A DNA stretch of 64,000 bases, taken from positions 1 through 64,000 of the forward strand of contig NW_023503653.1 in the NCBI RefSeq assembly GCF_014529535.1, in the 5' to 3' direction. The stretch's first letter is position 1; every line of letters begins with the position of its first letter. This DNA is from Bradysia coprophila (lineage: Eukaryota > Arthropoda > Insecta > Diptera > Sciaridae). The notes beneath the pieces were generated by a model. That model searched no databases, had not been told where the DNA came from, and saw only the letters and a list, made by a program, of their open reading frames with translations. The position numbers and the translations under genes were made by a program. Shown in pieces: positions 12,161 to 22,651 of the stretch.

Positions 12161-15100
12161 ATGTCGAGACACAGAGAAATACGGAAAATAAATTACACAG
12201 GTGAGAAATTCGAAACGGTCCGAATGAAATTCAAAACGGTGAACTTGAGAACGCCAGGGCAAAAAATTCAATTGGGCTTTTAACTTTTTGCTAGCAACTT
12301 TAAAGTACAATCAGAGTGTAAAATATAAAGTAAGAAGATTAACTACACTGATATTCAGCCAAAGGTGCTGCAACTGGATATACGTAAAACGTACGCGTGT
12401 ACATAACCAATGAGCATTTTGACGGACAGCTGTGTACTGTTAGCCAGTATTATTTACTGACCAGAGTAACATTTTTTAGCATTGAGATATGACAGGCGGC
12501 AGAGAAGCCACTGTGGAATTTTTGGGACATGTTCATGGAATTTTCGGAATTAAATGGAAATATTTCGAATTTCGAGTGGACATTAAATTGAATATTCAGG
12601 ATTGTTGCAATGACGAATACTTGGCTGACCTTGACTCCGCTGCAATTTAATGTTTTGTTTATTTATCCGTCCTAGGCGATTACGATCCATTCGCATAATT
12701 AAAAATGGAAATCAAGCGCTTGTCTCTTTAGAATTTTAAAGTAAATTGTCTACACTGAAAATTTACTGAATTTTAGTGAATCAATGCCCGAATATTGTGT
12801 GTGCCGGGCAGTGAATAACGAATCGTTCATTTCCCAAACAGAATATGGTCTCGACTATGATGAATATGGCCGTTCGGTGGAAGACGACGCGCCCATCTCT
12901 CCAACCGATGCCCGACAATGGCTATTCGATCGTGAGCGTGGTCAACAGAGTGTGTCATCGTTCCTAGCCAATCATCGTGACATCGAAGAAGAGGACGAAG
13001 AGCAATGCGAACCGAACCGGAGAAATTCGGAAGTAAGGCCAATAAACACTGTAACATTGCCGATCATCATTTTGTGTTAACGCTTTTGTTGTTCCAGTCA
13101 TTCGAGAGGCCACCACTGGCTGATGACGACCGGGCGAAATTGGAGTCAGCCATCGACGAAATTCGAAATGTTATCGGCGATGCTGCGTCCGATCGTCAAT
13201 TGGTCGCAACGGTTATGCGTAATAATTTCGATTATGAAAAATCGCTGGCTGAAATTTTGAATGAGATGAGCCAGAAGCAAGAGCCACAGGTGAAAGTGAA
13301 CGAGAAGAAGGAGACGATCGAAAAAGGTGAATATTTTCTCTTGATTGATATGCGGATTGGCCAATCGACTATATAATGGGACTTTTTCCACTTTTCTTTT
13401 TCATGTCGGGATCATCTTTCATAAGGTAAGATTTTTGTAATAGTTCGAACAATGCGATTCATAATAATGAGGTGGCACAATGCCCTCCGAAGGCATTCAA
13501 TAAATTAGCCGAATTTGCGAATTTCCATTTAACAAATCATCCGACAGAAATGGAAACGGATAAGCCAAAGTTCGCAATACCAAAATTTTCGATCAAAGAT
13601 CCATCCTCGAAGTTTACGTTTATCATTCCGAAACTGAATGGTGCCTCAAAAACGGATGATTCGAAAAATAGAATCGAAACACCTCACGAACTGTCGATGC
13701 AAAAGATCATGGCCCTAAAAGATTTAAAACTTTCCGGCAATCTAATGTCGAACGAATCAACCGCACCCCATTGTCAAACTGTCGACCTATCGACGGCATT
13801 ACGGACCAATGTCAACGTACCGATTCTTGTTCCGCATAAAATTCCAACTGGCGACAATTTTCAACCGAAATTCATTGATTGCGAGATTCTTACCAATTAT
13901 TTGCCAACAATTACCCAAGACTGTGAAATCGATGCATCACATCTCCTTGTCCGGAAGTGCGGGAAATTTCACACGAAAAAATATTCGAAATTCGGCAAAA
14001 TTATTTGCTCGAAATTTCGGGCTCGTAACGTTCCCTATGTTGATCATGATTTCCGGCAACGGTATGCCGTTGAAGCATTTAGCTTTCTGTCACCGTCGCC
14101 GTGTGATTCGATTTTGAAACATGTTGCGTTGAATTTGCATCGATAGTTTTTGGTCAATTCTGGCCTCGAAATATTTAATTAAGTTTTTCTTAGTTGTCAG
14201 TTTCAATTCGATTGTATACACACAGCAGTTTTCATTAATAAATTACAATATTTTTTGGATTCATTTCAATTTTCCGTTCATGGTTTCATATGGTTTCATA
14301 TAGAAAGGGAGCACTCGTCCACCTGATTACAGTAAAAGTAGCCTAAATCACCGTGAGTGCTACGAGATTTCCGTACGTCATAAAAATGAAAGTCTCGAAT
14401 GATCGAAAAACGATTACTGACGGTCTTAAATCTATTGTCTTCTGACTTGAGTATTCGTGAGGTTTTCGAACTTTTGAGACTTTTATTTTTACCCCCAAAG
14501 TATTTAAACCTCTGAAGGTAATGTAAATCCGCACGGGACACGGACTGGTAATTCGGATAACCGAATTTGCCTAAATTACCGATGACATTACTAAGCTTAC
14601 TTGTTGGTAATTTTCAGATTTGGTAATTTCTTCGTTAAATTCGGTAAATCAAATTACCGATAATAGACGCTGCACGGAACCCAAGGTTCCGGTAAATTCA
14701 TTGTAGCACTTTATACCGAACGAAATATGACGCTTAAAATCATCCTTGGGTTTCGTGAGTCTTTTTAATCCGCCCACGCACTTCAAGCATGAATGGATCA
14801 TAGTGGTCAGCTGCAGAAAGTACTCTATTTTACATGAAAATGCTTTTGCAGTGTTTTACGTTTGCATGATACACTGCCCAGTTTCAGTACTCTATTTAGA
14901 GTACCCGCTCATGCTTGAAGTGCGTTGGATCCGCTAAAGATTTGCATGGTCGTCTGTGTTTATATACTTTGGAAATCTCGATGAATTTTGAATTCATTCT
15001 GTTGAATGGAATGAATTCAAAATAATTGGAATACAGCATCAATGATCCATCATCTAGGACATATGTACTGAACATACATGAAACGCCATTATCACATTTC

Positions 15101-18075
15101 CACATAACTTGACCAGAGAAATGATAACAGAGGGCGTTCCTGCCGCCTCACCAGCTGGGCTAGCAAAGCACCATCTGTTATCATTTCTCTGAAAAGGCTT
15201 TTTTAGCGAATGAGAGGATGCCAGCACGAGCCGGAGAGGCGAGTTCTGGAATCGAATTCGCTAAAAAGACCTTATTGCATTAGTTGGGAACAACGTTTTT
15301 CCGAAACGACGAAAGAAATACGCGACGAAGTCGCGATATTTTAACACTAGTTAGGAAAATACTGATGACGAATTCTTTAAGTTACGAACGGCATGAGAAT
15401 CTACGCCCAGAGATTAATGCTGAAAACAAACGAGGCATTCAAAACGTGTTGTGGTCCTTGTTTTCATGACGAAATTGTCGCAGCCAGGCCCGGACTGGCT
15501 ATACTGGGCGATCGGGAGCCGTTTGCTTTTTGGCGCTTCTCAAACAAATAAAGTTTATTTACGCGCCTCTGAACCTTTTTCAGCCAATTTGCCCGATGCG
15601 CCTTTTGGTAGTCAGTGCGGCCCTGGTCGCAACTGTCAAATAAAGTTCGAAATTTCTCTATCGAAAATTGTGATTGCTGATCATTTGTCAATGAAAACTA
15701 GGACCAACACACGTTCTCAATGTCTCGTTTGTTTTCAGCCTAAAACTAGCGAAAAACCCTAACTTGCATCCAAATTAGTAGATGTTTGAAAGCAATGCGC
15801 TTCAAGTAAAAGTGATCTTCGCTGTCAAATAGAGTACTGTCTTGTATGAAATTGGTTTTTTACAGTGTTTTAGAGTTACAGTATGATACACTGTCCAGTT
15901 TCAGTACCTAATTTAGAGTACGCACTGATGCTTGAAGTGCGTTGTTCAAAGTCATGCACACAATACTGAACAATGGATGATCGACGACGACCGCACCTGT
16001 GATCGGCCGTCATTAAAAATTTAATTTTTCCATCTTTGAGCTCCACTGGAAAAAGAAAATTATTTAGACCCAAACCCCCTCAGGTATTGGATCTAAGCTT
16101 CTGGACAATTTCAAAAAGCCGGCAGTCAACACACCAATCATTATATTACCAATCAGTGATCGAACGGCAATTCGTCGAGGATTTGAACCGAATTCACCGC
16201 AAGTTCAGTCACCATCAACATCCGGACGAAATACGCCCGAAATAACCGACGAAATTCGTAGTCGCACTAAGGAGCAAGCGTCACGTGATGCCATGGACTT
16301 GTTTAAGAAGGAACGTGGCGATGAGAAGGATTACATTCATATGGTGGTTATTGGGCACGTCGACGCTGGAAAGAGTATGCTGGCAGCGTAAAGACGTCGA
16401 ACCTTTGCTAACCTGGTCTGTTTCAGGTACGTTGATGGGCCATACGTTGTTCGATTTGGGAATTGTATCAAAGCGCCTGATGCACAAGTATGAACAGGAC
16501 AGTAAAAAAATGGGTAAACAAAGTTTCGTGTACGCTTGGGTTTTGGATGAAACGGGAGAAGAGCGCGAAAGAGGAATAACAATGGATGTGGGCAGCACTA
16601 AATTCGAAACACCAACCAAAGTGGTGAGTCGCTCAATGGAATAAAATTCACGAAGAAAAAAAAAATTATTTGACCCTCAGGTGACGCTATTGGACGCTCC
16701 GGGACACAAAGATTTTATTCCGAATATGATATCCGGTGCGACCCAAGGTGATTCCATTCAATGCGAAATAGCGCCGAATAAACCGACCCTTGAAGGTCGG
16801 TTTATTCGGCGGTACATTTCAGTTGATGGAAAATTGATTTTTTTTGTATTTTCAATCATTGACTAGCCTATTAGATGTATCATAACCAATAATTGCTTGA
16901 AATATGATGAAAAATCCATTTTCCATTCAAGCTGATGTGGCTCTTTTGGTTGTCGATGGAACGAGAGGAGAATTCGAAACGGGCTTCGAGCAGGGAGGTC
17001 AGACCAGAGAACATGCGATGTTGGTGAAGTAAGTGGATTGAGGATTCAATGCGCTTCATTTAGTTTAATCTCTTTTAATCGACATTAGATCGCTGGGTAT
17101 CAGTCAACTTGGAGTGGTTGTGAATAAGTTGGACACGGTGAATTGGTCGAAAGAGCGTTTCGACGAAATCGTCTCCAAACTCAGCGTCTTCCTTCGCAAA
17201 ACTGGATTCAAAGACGACGACATCACCTATATTCCGTGTTCCGGTCTAACTGGAGAAAATTTAGTAAATCCACCGTCAGACAGTGAACTCGTATCGTGGT
17301 ACAATGGGCCGACTCTAATTCAAGTGATAGGTAAGTGGCAATGTGATTCCATTCATCAAACCAGAAGACATCGTCCTCTGTTTCAGACAAATTTAAAATG
17401 CCCGAACGATCCATCGATAAGCCATTCCGAATGTCTGTTAGCGACATTTACAAGGGTACCAGTTCCGGGTTCTGTGTCTACGGTCGTATTGAAACGGGAG
17501 TGTTGCGTACCAATGACAAAATACTCGTCTGTCCATTGAAAGAGCAAGCGGTTGTTAAAGGAATCACAATCGATGATATGGCCCGGACATCCGTGTTTGC
17601 TGGTGATCATGTGGCAGTGACGTTATCTGGCGTCGATGTCAGTAATATGTCCGTTGGATGCATTCTGTGTAAGGACACCCAGTCGCCAGTGGATAATCTC
17701 GAAACTAAAATTATGTTTTATTCAGGCGACATCAGCAACCCGATACCAATGACTCAGCGAATCCGAGCTCGAATTATTGTTCTCAACATTAAGGTGCCAA
17801 TTACCATTGGAACGCCAGTTCTATTGCACCAGCAGTCTCTGATTGAACCGGCTGCCATTGTCAAATTGAACGCGCAGCTCAATAAGACAACTGTTGAAGT
17901 CATTAAAAAGAATCCGCGCTGTTTGGGTAGTAATTCTCATGCGGTGGTCGAAATTGAAACAACGAGAGCCATTTGCATTGAACGGTATGATGATTGTAAG
18001 GAATTGGGGCGAGTGATGCTTCGAGTTGGTGGTGTTACAATTGCTGCCGGTGTTGTTATGAATATATTGAGGTGA
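12161..18075 (+). CDS. HBS1: HBS1, eRF3/EF1A-like ribosome-rescue GTPase
   Basis: Translational GTPase that, with Pelota/Dom34, splits stalled ribosomes in no-go and non-stop decay in the cytosol. Nine coding exons join in phase: 12161-12200, 12842-13032, 13098-13326, 16084-16374, 16427-16623, 16681-16747, 16932-17028, 17089-17330 and 17387-18075. They give 680 aa, normal for Hbs1. The start MSRHREIRK and the acidic tyrosine-rich residues that follow match the HBS1 N-terminal domain. GTPase motifs are complete: GHVDAGKS 244-251, RGIT 299-302, DAPGH 321-325, NKLD 383-386 and CSGL 421-424. Two EF1A-type beta-barrel domains follow. The 2.76-kb third intron holds an alternative terminal exon and MITEs. 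Identity is very secure; exon edges were set by GT-AG and phase. Confidence 0.95.
13509..14146 (+). CDS. HBS1: Alternative HBS1 terminal exon, Ski7-like isoform
   Basis: This frame lies in HBS1 intron 3 and ends at a stop with its own AATAAA. HBS1 exon 3 ends in phase 1 at 13326. Joining it to an acceptor at 13507-13508 (aaattag) keeps frame and gives 365 aa: the HBS1 N-terminal 153 residues plus a 212-residue tail without GTPase. Near the C-terminus the tail has [13 protein letters not shown] (344-356). This resembles the F-x-F-x-x-P-S-P-x-D-type motif that I recall for Ski7 and the HBS1L short isoform, which bridge the cytoplasmic exosome and SKI complex. The acceptor choice and function are inferred; the frame, stop, poly(A) signal and matching phase are seen directly. 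Confidence 0.75.
14237..14242 (+). terminator. Poly(A) signal of the short HBS1 transcript
   Basis: AATAAA lies 91 bases beyond the stop of the alternative terminal exon, within HBS1 intron 3. It supports use of this exon as a true 3' end. Confidence 0.6.
14774..14928. mobile_element. MITE with 6-bp target duplication ATCCGC
   Basis: Ends ccacgcacttcaagcatga and gcttgaagtgcgttgg are inverted repeats. ATCCGC flanks both sides (14768-14773 and 14929-14934), consistent with a 6-bp target-site duplication. Related sequence is at 15793-15944 and, as fragments, near 62.2 and 63.8 kb. Confidence 0.8.
15115..15273. repeat. Two adjacent hairpins in HBS1 intron 3
   Basis: Bases 15115-15130 (agagaaatgataacag) pair perfectly with 15175-15190. 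Next to it, aaggcttttttagcgaat near 15194 pairs with attcgctaaaaagacctt ending at 15273. Their adjacency suggests one compound MITE. Confidence 0.7.
15793..15944. mobile_element. Second copy of the tgcttgaagtgcgttg MITE
   Basis: Same ends and interior words (ttacagtgtttta, gatacactg, cagtttcagtac in part) as the copy at 14774-14928, and the same length class. Imperfect flanking direct repeat ttgaaag/ttcaaag. Confidence 0.75.
16772..16811. repeat. Perfect 17-bp hairpin in an HBS1 intron
   Basis: cgccgaataaaccgacc at 16772-16788 is followed by a 6-base loop (cttgaa) and its exact reverse complement ending at 16811. It lies 24 bases after the donor of the intron 16748-16931. Confidence 0.95.
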
Positions 18076-18106
18076 ATGTTCGTTGATCGATCGAGTTACT
18101 ACTTGA

Positions 18107-18112
18107 AATAAA
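18107..18112 (+). terminator. Poly(A) signal of full-length HBS1
   Basis: AATAAA 31 bases after the HBS1 stop codon. Confidence 0.7.
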
Positions 18113-18620
18113 ATTGACCTCGTCTTTTGCATTTTGAAATTGTCGTTTCATTCATGCGATGTTAGCAGCATATTGTCTCAATCATCCTTCAAAAATTGGA
18201 AGGGAGGATAAGTAGATGAACGAAGAATTTTTCCTCTTTTTATCACAACAAAATTTGAGCGATTCAGAAATACTGACCTACCTTAAGATAATGTTGATCA
18301 GCGAATTTCTGAGTAAATCTTTGTTCGGAAGTTTTGCCTAGAAAAGGGTTGTATTCGAAGGTACATCCGACAAGGTTCCACGTCGATGTCTTGAGATAAG
18401 ATTAGCCACTCTCTTAGATTTCCCCTTTTCGATTTCGATTAGGTAATGCTCTATTGCCTACTACATCCGAAAACATTTTAGAGTATTTATCCTTCGTAAG
18501 ACCCATGACTTTCAGTCAAGGGAATAACTTACCTTGGGGTACTTGTCAAAATATTGTTTTCTGTTTCAACATGTTACATTGAGAGAGAGAGAGAGGACCG
18601 ATGACCAGTTTATTGGTGTC
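18113..18620. other. Intergenic with dispersed-repeat fragment
   Basis: No gene recognised. The stretch 18515-18600 (cttggggtacttgtcaaaatat, split here as cttggggtac and ttgtcaaaatat) recurs near 43790 and 58735. A short (ga)n run lies at 18581-18595. Confidence 0.5.
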
Positions 18621-18625
18621 CGTGG

Positions 18626-18821
18626 CTACATCGCGTTCGGTATGCGAATTGGACATTCGTAAATTGGGCCGGCGGCGTCGGAATCATTTTCAGTGCTTCC
18701 AATTTGAAGGAGAATTGGAGGAAAATTATTTCGTGTCTCGGTTACAATGTGTCCAGAATTTGCCTTCCCTCTTTTCCACTTCGCGGCTTGATACATTTGC
18801 TGCCAGTTTTTGCTCGTAAGC
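18626..18821 (-). pseudogene. Unidentified coding-like fragment
   Basis: An open frame on the minus strand is richer in GC than its surroundings. It encodes about 65 residues including ENDSDAAGPIYECPIRIP and a stop. No start or clear acceptor supports it, and no partner exons were found. The YECP word loosely recalls dynein heavy-chain C-termini, but that is too weak for a name. It could be an orphan exon or a decayed fragment. Confidence 0.25.
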
Positions 18822-18993
18822 GGACATGGAACGGTGTCACGGTATGATATTATCCGATATTTCCAGATAGTCGATTTGGAAGAGTAAACTTTGCTGTCCG
18901 GTTTCTGACGTTTTTTCGAACGTATGACCTTTGACATAACAGTCGAGGGAATTGATGCAGGAAAAACTTGATTACAGTATCGCATCGAATACG

Positions 18994-19518
18994 TATCCTA
19001 ACAAAAATCTCTTCGAGAAAAGTGTGACGCAGTCTTTGAAGTACAATTTCTAAAATGAATGATATCGCTAGAGTTGACGCTTTCAGCTTCGTTACGCAAA
19101 AATTAAATTTTACACCCAATTTTGGTTCAAACAAGCTGGCTTAGTTTTTCTCATCATCTGCCAAATAATTTTTACCAAAAAAAAATTTGACTGGAAACAA
19201 CCAAAATTTTATTAAAAAAATCTGCGTCCCAAGTGGCAGATAAATTTTCTTGCTGGTCTGTGCCTGAACATTTGCCACTTTGCGACGCAGATTTTTTTGG
19301 TAAAATTTTGGTTGTTTCCAGTCAAATCTTTTTTTGGTAAAAATTATTTGGCAGATGATGAGAAAAACTAAGCCAGCTTGTTTGAACTAAAATTGGGTGT
19401 AAAATTTAATTTTTGCGTAACGAAGCTGAAAGCGTCAACTCTAGCGATATCATTCATTTTAGAAATTGTACTTTAAAGACTGCGTCACACTTTTCTCGAA
19501 GAGATTTTTGTTAGGATA
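18994..19518. mobile_element. Foldback element, about 230-bp arms, TA-flanked
   Basis: The left arm starts tcctaacaaaaatctc and the right arm ends gagatttttgttagga, each next to TA. The arms are nearly identical reverse complements around a short unpaired centre near 19255. Arm words such as tgatatcgc and gcgtc-caagtggcagat recur at 41.1-41.4, 53.0-53.2, 55.4-55.8 and 62.3-62.4 kb, so this is the best-preserved local copy of a family. Confidence 0.9.
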
Positions 19519-20487
19519 TCAGTCGTTTTAGAAGTTTTAGAACACTGCTTTTTATAACAGTTTACAGTTTTAATTCAAAATTTTTTACGAAAATCGAAAA
19601 TTTGACGAAATTTGACGAAATTCGAAAATTTGACGAAAGTAATTCTCTATCTGGCGTATCACATTTTCACCCTGAGGTTCCTGCTAAATTTCATGGAGAT
19701 TGGCTGACTAGTTTCCGAGATCGACCGTCGATAGATAGACAGATAGACAGATAGATAGAAACATACAGAGTAAGTTGAAAGATTTTGATTGTTTGGAAAA
19801 CGTTAATTTGGTGCATTTTCTATCAAAATGACCAACTTCAAAACGATGTATCTCCGGCAATTTTAAAGTTACATAGTCGAGTGATAGCTCGTTTTGCTCG
19901 TATTTGAAGCGCGAATAATAGGAATAGAATAGGATTTGTGGTGATGCAGGGCGAAGGAAAGAAACTTAAATTCTCGCCTATATATAGTTGCCGCGTCTCA
20001 AAAAAAATTCTTCGTTTTTTTTTGGAAGTTAGACTGCGTCAAGTCCTCCGCTAACGCTCCGGACATGATTTTTCGCCACATCATAAATACTTTTGTAGTA
20101 TACGACGTACGATGATCGGGTCTTTGCTTCTCTTTCCTATTAAAACTTCCATTTTTTTTGTTTGTTTGTTCATATGCTAAATATTTATATTCAAAGAATA
20201 AACAAAAATAAACACATAATTTAACATTTTTCAATAGTTTTCTCTGTTTTTTGTTTGTTTTCATTTCATTTCATTTGTTTTTTTTTTTTATCATAAGAAA
20301 CGAGATAACAATAAAATATTTTTCCAAGTTTTTCCATAATTTTGTTTTGTTTCTTTGTTTCTCTAAAAAGTGTCCCCTCTTCAAACACAAAAAAAAGAGT
20401 TATTGAGTGTACAGCAGCGAATGGCACCTGTAGTTTTCTTTATTAATTCTCATTATTCCCCTTTTATAGACGACTAGCAAATGACGA
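19519..20487. other. AT-rich intergenic DNA with microsatellite
   Basis: No gene recognised. A gatagatagacagatagaca microsatellite lies at about 19731-19760. A word like gtgatagctcg near 19881 is shared with a dispersed family near 40.2, 52.4, 56.4 and 63.6 kb. Poly-T rich DNA follows to 20400 and may be 3' UTR of the B56 gene if its most distal exon is used. Confidence 0.5.
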
Positions 20488-20697
20488 TCAGTAAACCGAA
20501 CAGAAAATAGTTGGTGCAATATTTACTGGACGAATAAAACATTTTACACACTGATCGACCGGAAAATGGGTCATTCCTTCATTGACATAAGCGGTTAAAC
20601 TCATTTCCCGCGGGCCTATTGAGGTCAATAAATTACGTTCTTGTTTGGAACTTTGTATTTCGCCTTGTGTGGTTGCATCCATCGCCTTCTGCTCGAG
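20488..20697 (-). CDS. wrd: Possible most distal C-terminal exon of the B56 gene
   Basis: After an acceptor (gtttgcag at 20705-20698) the frame reads LEQKAMDATTQGE and continues 69 residues to a stop at 20488-20490, ending PTIFCSVY. It is phase 0 and joins in frame to the exon 22795-22667, whose codon AAT is followed by GTAAAT. It would add a Cys-containing tail not seen in the B56 proteins I know. It could instead belong to another gene. The exon contains one half of a perfect 23-bp inverted repeat whose partner lies in the preceding intron. Confidence 0.5.
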   Translation of the reverse strand, partial: LEQKAMDATTQGEIQSSKQERNLLTSIGPREMSLTAYVNEGMTHFPVDQCVKCFIRPVNIAPTIFCSVY

Positions 20698-20747
20698 CTG
20701 CAAACGTCACACTGGACACAATAAAAAGTTCCAAACAAGAACGTAAT
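20632..20747 (-). repeat. 23-bp perfect inverted repeat around a splice acceptor
   Basis: Bases 20632-20654 and 20725-20747 are exact reverse complements (core ttccaaacaagaacgtaa). The 70-base loop contains the acceptor at 20698. One arm is in the exon and the other is in the intron. A diverged third copy, aagttcaaaacaaggacg, lies near 25026. Confidence 0.9.
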
Positions 20748-20871
20748 CTACTATTCCAATCAAATCAGTAAATCCATTTACCAAAGTTTAGTTTAAATAA
20801 ATTCATCTCGTTGGTATACAAAATCTGTTACGTCATTCGGAGCCGTTTATAATTGGTCTACACTAGGCATA

Positions 20872-21090
20872 TTACTGGTAAATTCATTTACCGAATTCAC
20901 TGGCATTTACCAAATTTTATGGAAATTAAGCGAAAATTTAGCAAAAAATTCACAGAAATTTAACGAAAATTAAATTCGGTAAAATTGCAGTGAAAATCAA
21001 AGTCGGTAAATTTCAGTGAAAATCAAAGTCGGTAAATTTCAGTGAATTCCGATAAATTTCAGTAAATTCGGCAAATGAATTTACCAGTAA
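20872..21090. mobile_element. MITE with ttactggtaaattcattt ends
   Basis: The left end ttactggtaaattcattt and right end aaatgaatttaccagtaa are perfect inverted repeats. The interior has direct repeats of cagtgaaaatcaaagtcgg. Similar ggtaaatt-rich DNA occurs near 14550-14700. Confidence 0.85.
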
Positions 21091-21330
21091 CACAGCCCTG
21101 ATCTACGATCTCTGGTACTTGTACAAACTGATGTCGTTGATGTTGTAAAAATTAGTATAAATGGTGTGGTAAGACAGTTAACGGGATAATAGATGGATGG
21201 TTCGGTTAAATAAACAACGAAAATATTAAAAAAAAAAAACAAACATCAATTTTACAGTGTACAGAGGAGTCGTCAGGATTTTTTTCAATTATTTACCTTT
21301 ATATTTCATTTTTAGCTTTCGTTTCCTTTT

Positions 21331-22097
21331 TAGTCCAGGTACTTGTGTAATTACGTGTGCCTTAAGTTCTTTAAGATTTGTCTTTGTTCCATGTTGTGGA
21401 ACGAAAAGTTGTGGAACAAAAATTTTTCCAGGAAAATGGAAAGAGGTTTTTCCGGCCGGAAAAGCCACTCATATGAAAATCTTCAAAGTCGAATGTCTCC
21501 GAAGCAACATCTTTTTGAAAAATTTCTTCTGTTCTGGAAAGTATGAATCATTACCGGAATCATTTCATGGAAAAACGTTTTTTTTTGGAAGAGTCGGAAT
21601 CGAGTCGGTATTATGGTTCTTCCAAAATGTTTCTCGGAAAATTCATCAATTTTGAAGCCATTTTCCCTGGCCATTTTCAATTTATTTTCCACAAAAATTT
21701 GGAGTCATCAGAGGTCAGTTCCTTAAAAGAGGTGACGTTTTCATGCTCCACTGTCTTCTCTATCCCAGAACTATAGAATTGATTGCAGGGAATTCGGACG
21801 AATTTTATTATCGGTGGTTCAGATAATAGCAGAGCAATAAGAAAAATCTAGGAGGTTCTTCCATAAAATATCGATAATGAGCTTTACTTTCCAGAACAGA
21901 AGAAATTTTTCAAAAAGATATTGCATTTTCGGAGATGTTCGACTTTGATGGTGTTCATATGAGTGGCTTTTCCCGCCGGAAAAACGATTTTCCATTTTCC
22001 TGAAAGAAATTTTGTTCAACAATTTTTCGTGGCAAACAACATGGAACAGAGAAAAAGGCGCACGGAGCCTTTTTTTTGGACATAAGTACCTGGACTA
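21331..22097. mobile_element. Foldback element, about 0.77 kb
   Basis: The left end tagtccaggtactt pairs with the right end aagtacctggacta. Inside, gtggaacaaaa, cattttcc, ggaaaaac, ctcatatga and cagaacagaagaaattt words pair across a centre near 21770. Arms are imperfect. Short frames inside are translations of the arms. Confidence 0.85.
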
Positions 22098-22651
22098 TTT
22101 TTTATATTTTACGGCGTGAATTTACTTTATGTTCCGCCCTCTGTCCCGTCTATTTTCATTATCTTCTTCTCATTTTAACTTTACACTTTCCATAAATTTT
22201 ACCATTAAAACTTGTTGTTTCCTTTGATTAACTCCATTTTTTATCAACAAAAAATTTTTTGTTTTGTTTTTTGTTGCATTTAATATTCTATATTATATTT
22301 ACGATTTACGATTTTATTGGGTGTTTGGGCATAGCACGGTAGCACATGTTTTTGGGAAACAGAATTTTCATTTTGTTTTCTATTCAATTTTTATTACTTT
22401 AAATATATTCTTCGTGTATATGAAGTAGGTATTGTTGTTTTTCGCGTTTGAATTGATTTTTCCATTTTTATTAAATCCGTCATTTGATTTTAATGTTTTT
22501 TTTTGTTTTTTGTATTAATTTCGTCAGGTGACAAACTTATATTTTTCGTATTAAATGTGTGTTATATTTGCCTGTGTGGCGAGTGAACAAAAGAAAAGTA
22601 TTGTATCCACGTTGCATTATTTATCCCCTGTTCCTCTCGATGTTGGCTTCC

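Larger units (their letters stand above)
14243..16083. other. Rest of HBS1 intron 3, repeat-rich
   Basis: Non-coding on the HBS1 strand. It contains an AT-rich patch of ggtaaatt words (about 14550-14700), two MITEs with tgcttgaagtgcgttg ends, a pair of hairpins (15115-15273), and a moderately GC-rich block at 15480-15760 containing gcccggactggc that I do not recognise. Confidence 0.6.

Noticed and set aside
13426..13508. Extension of the alternative HBS1 exon upstream to an acceptor at 13443
   Set aside because: The aatag acceptor at 13442-13443 puts the tail out of frame and leads to a stop at about 13508; only the 13507-13508 acceptor keeps the phase.
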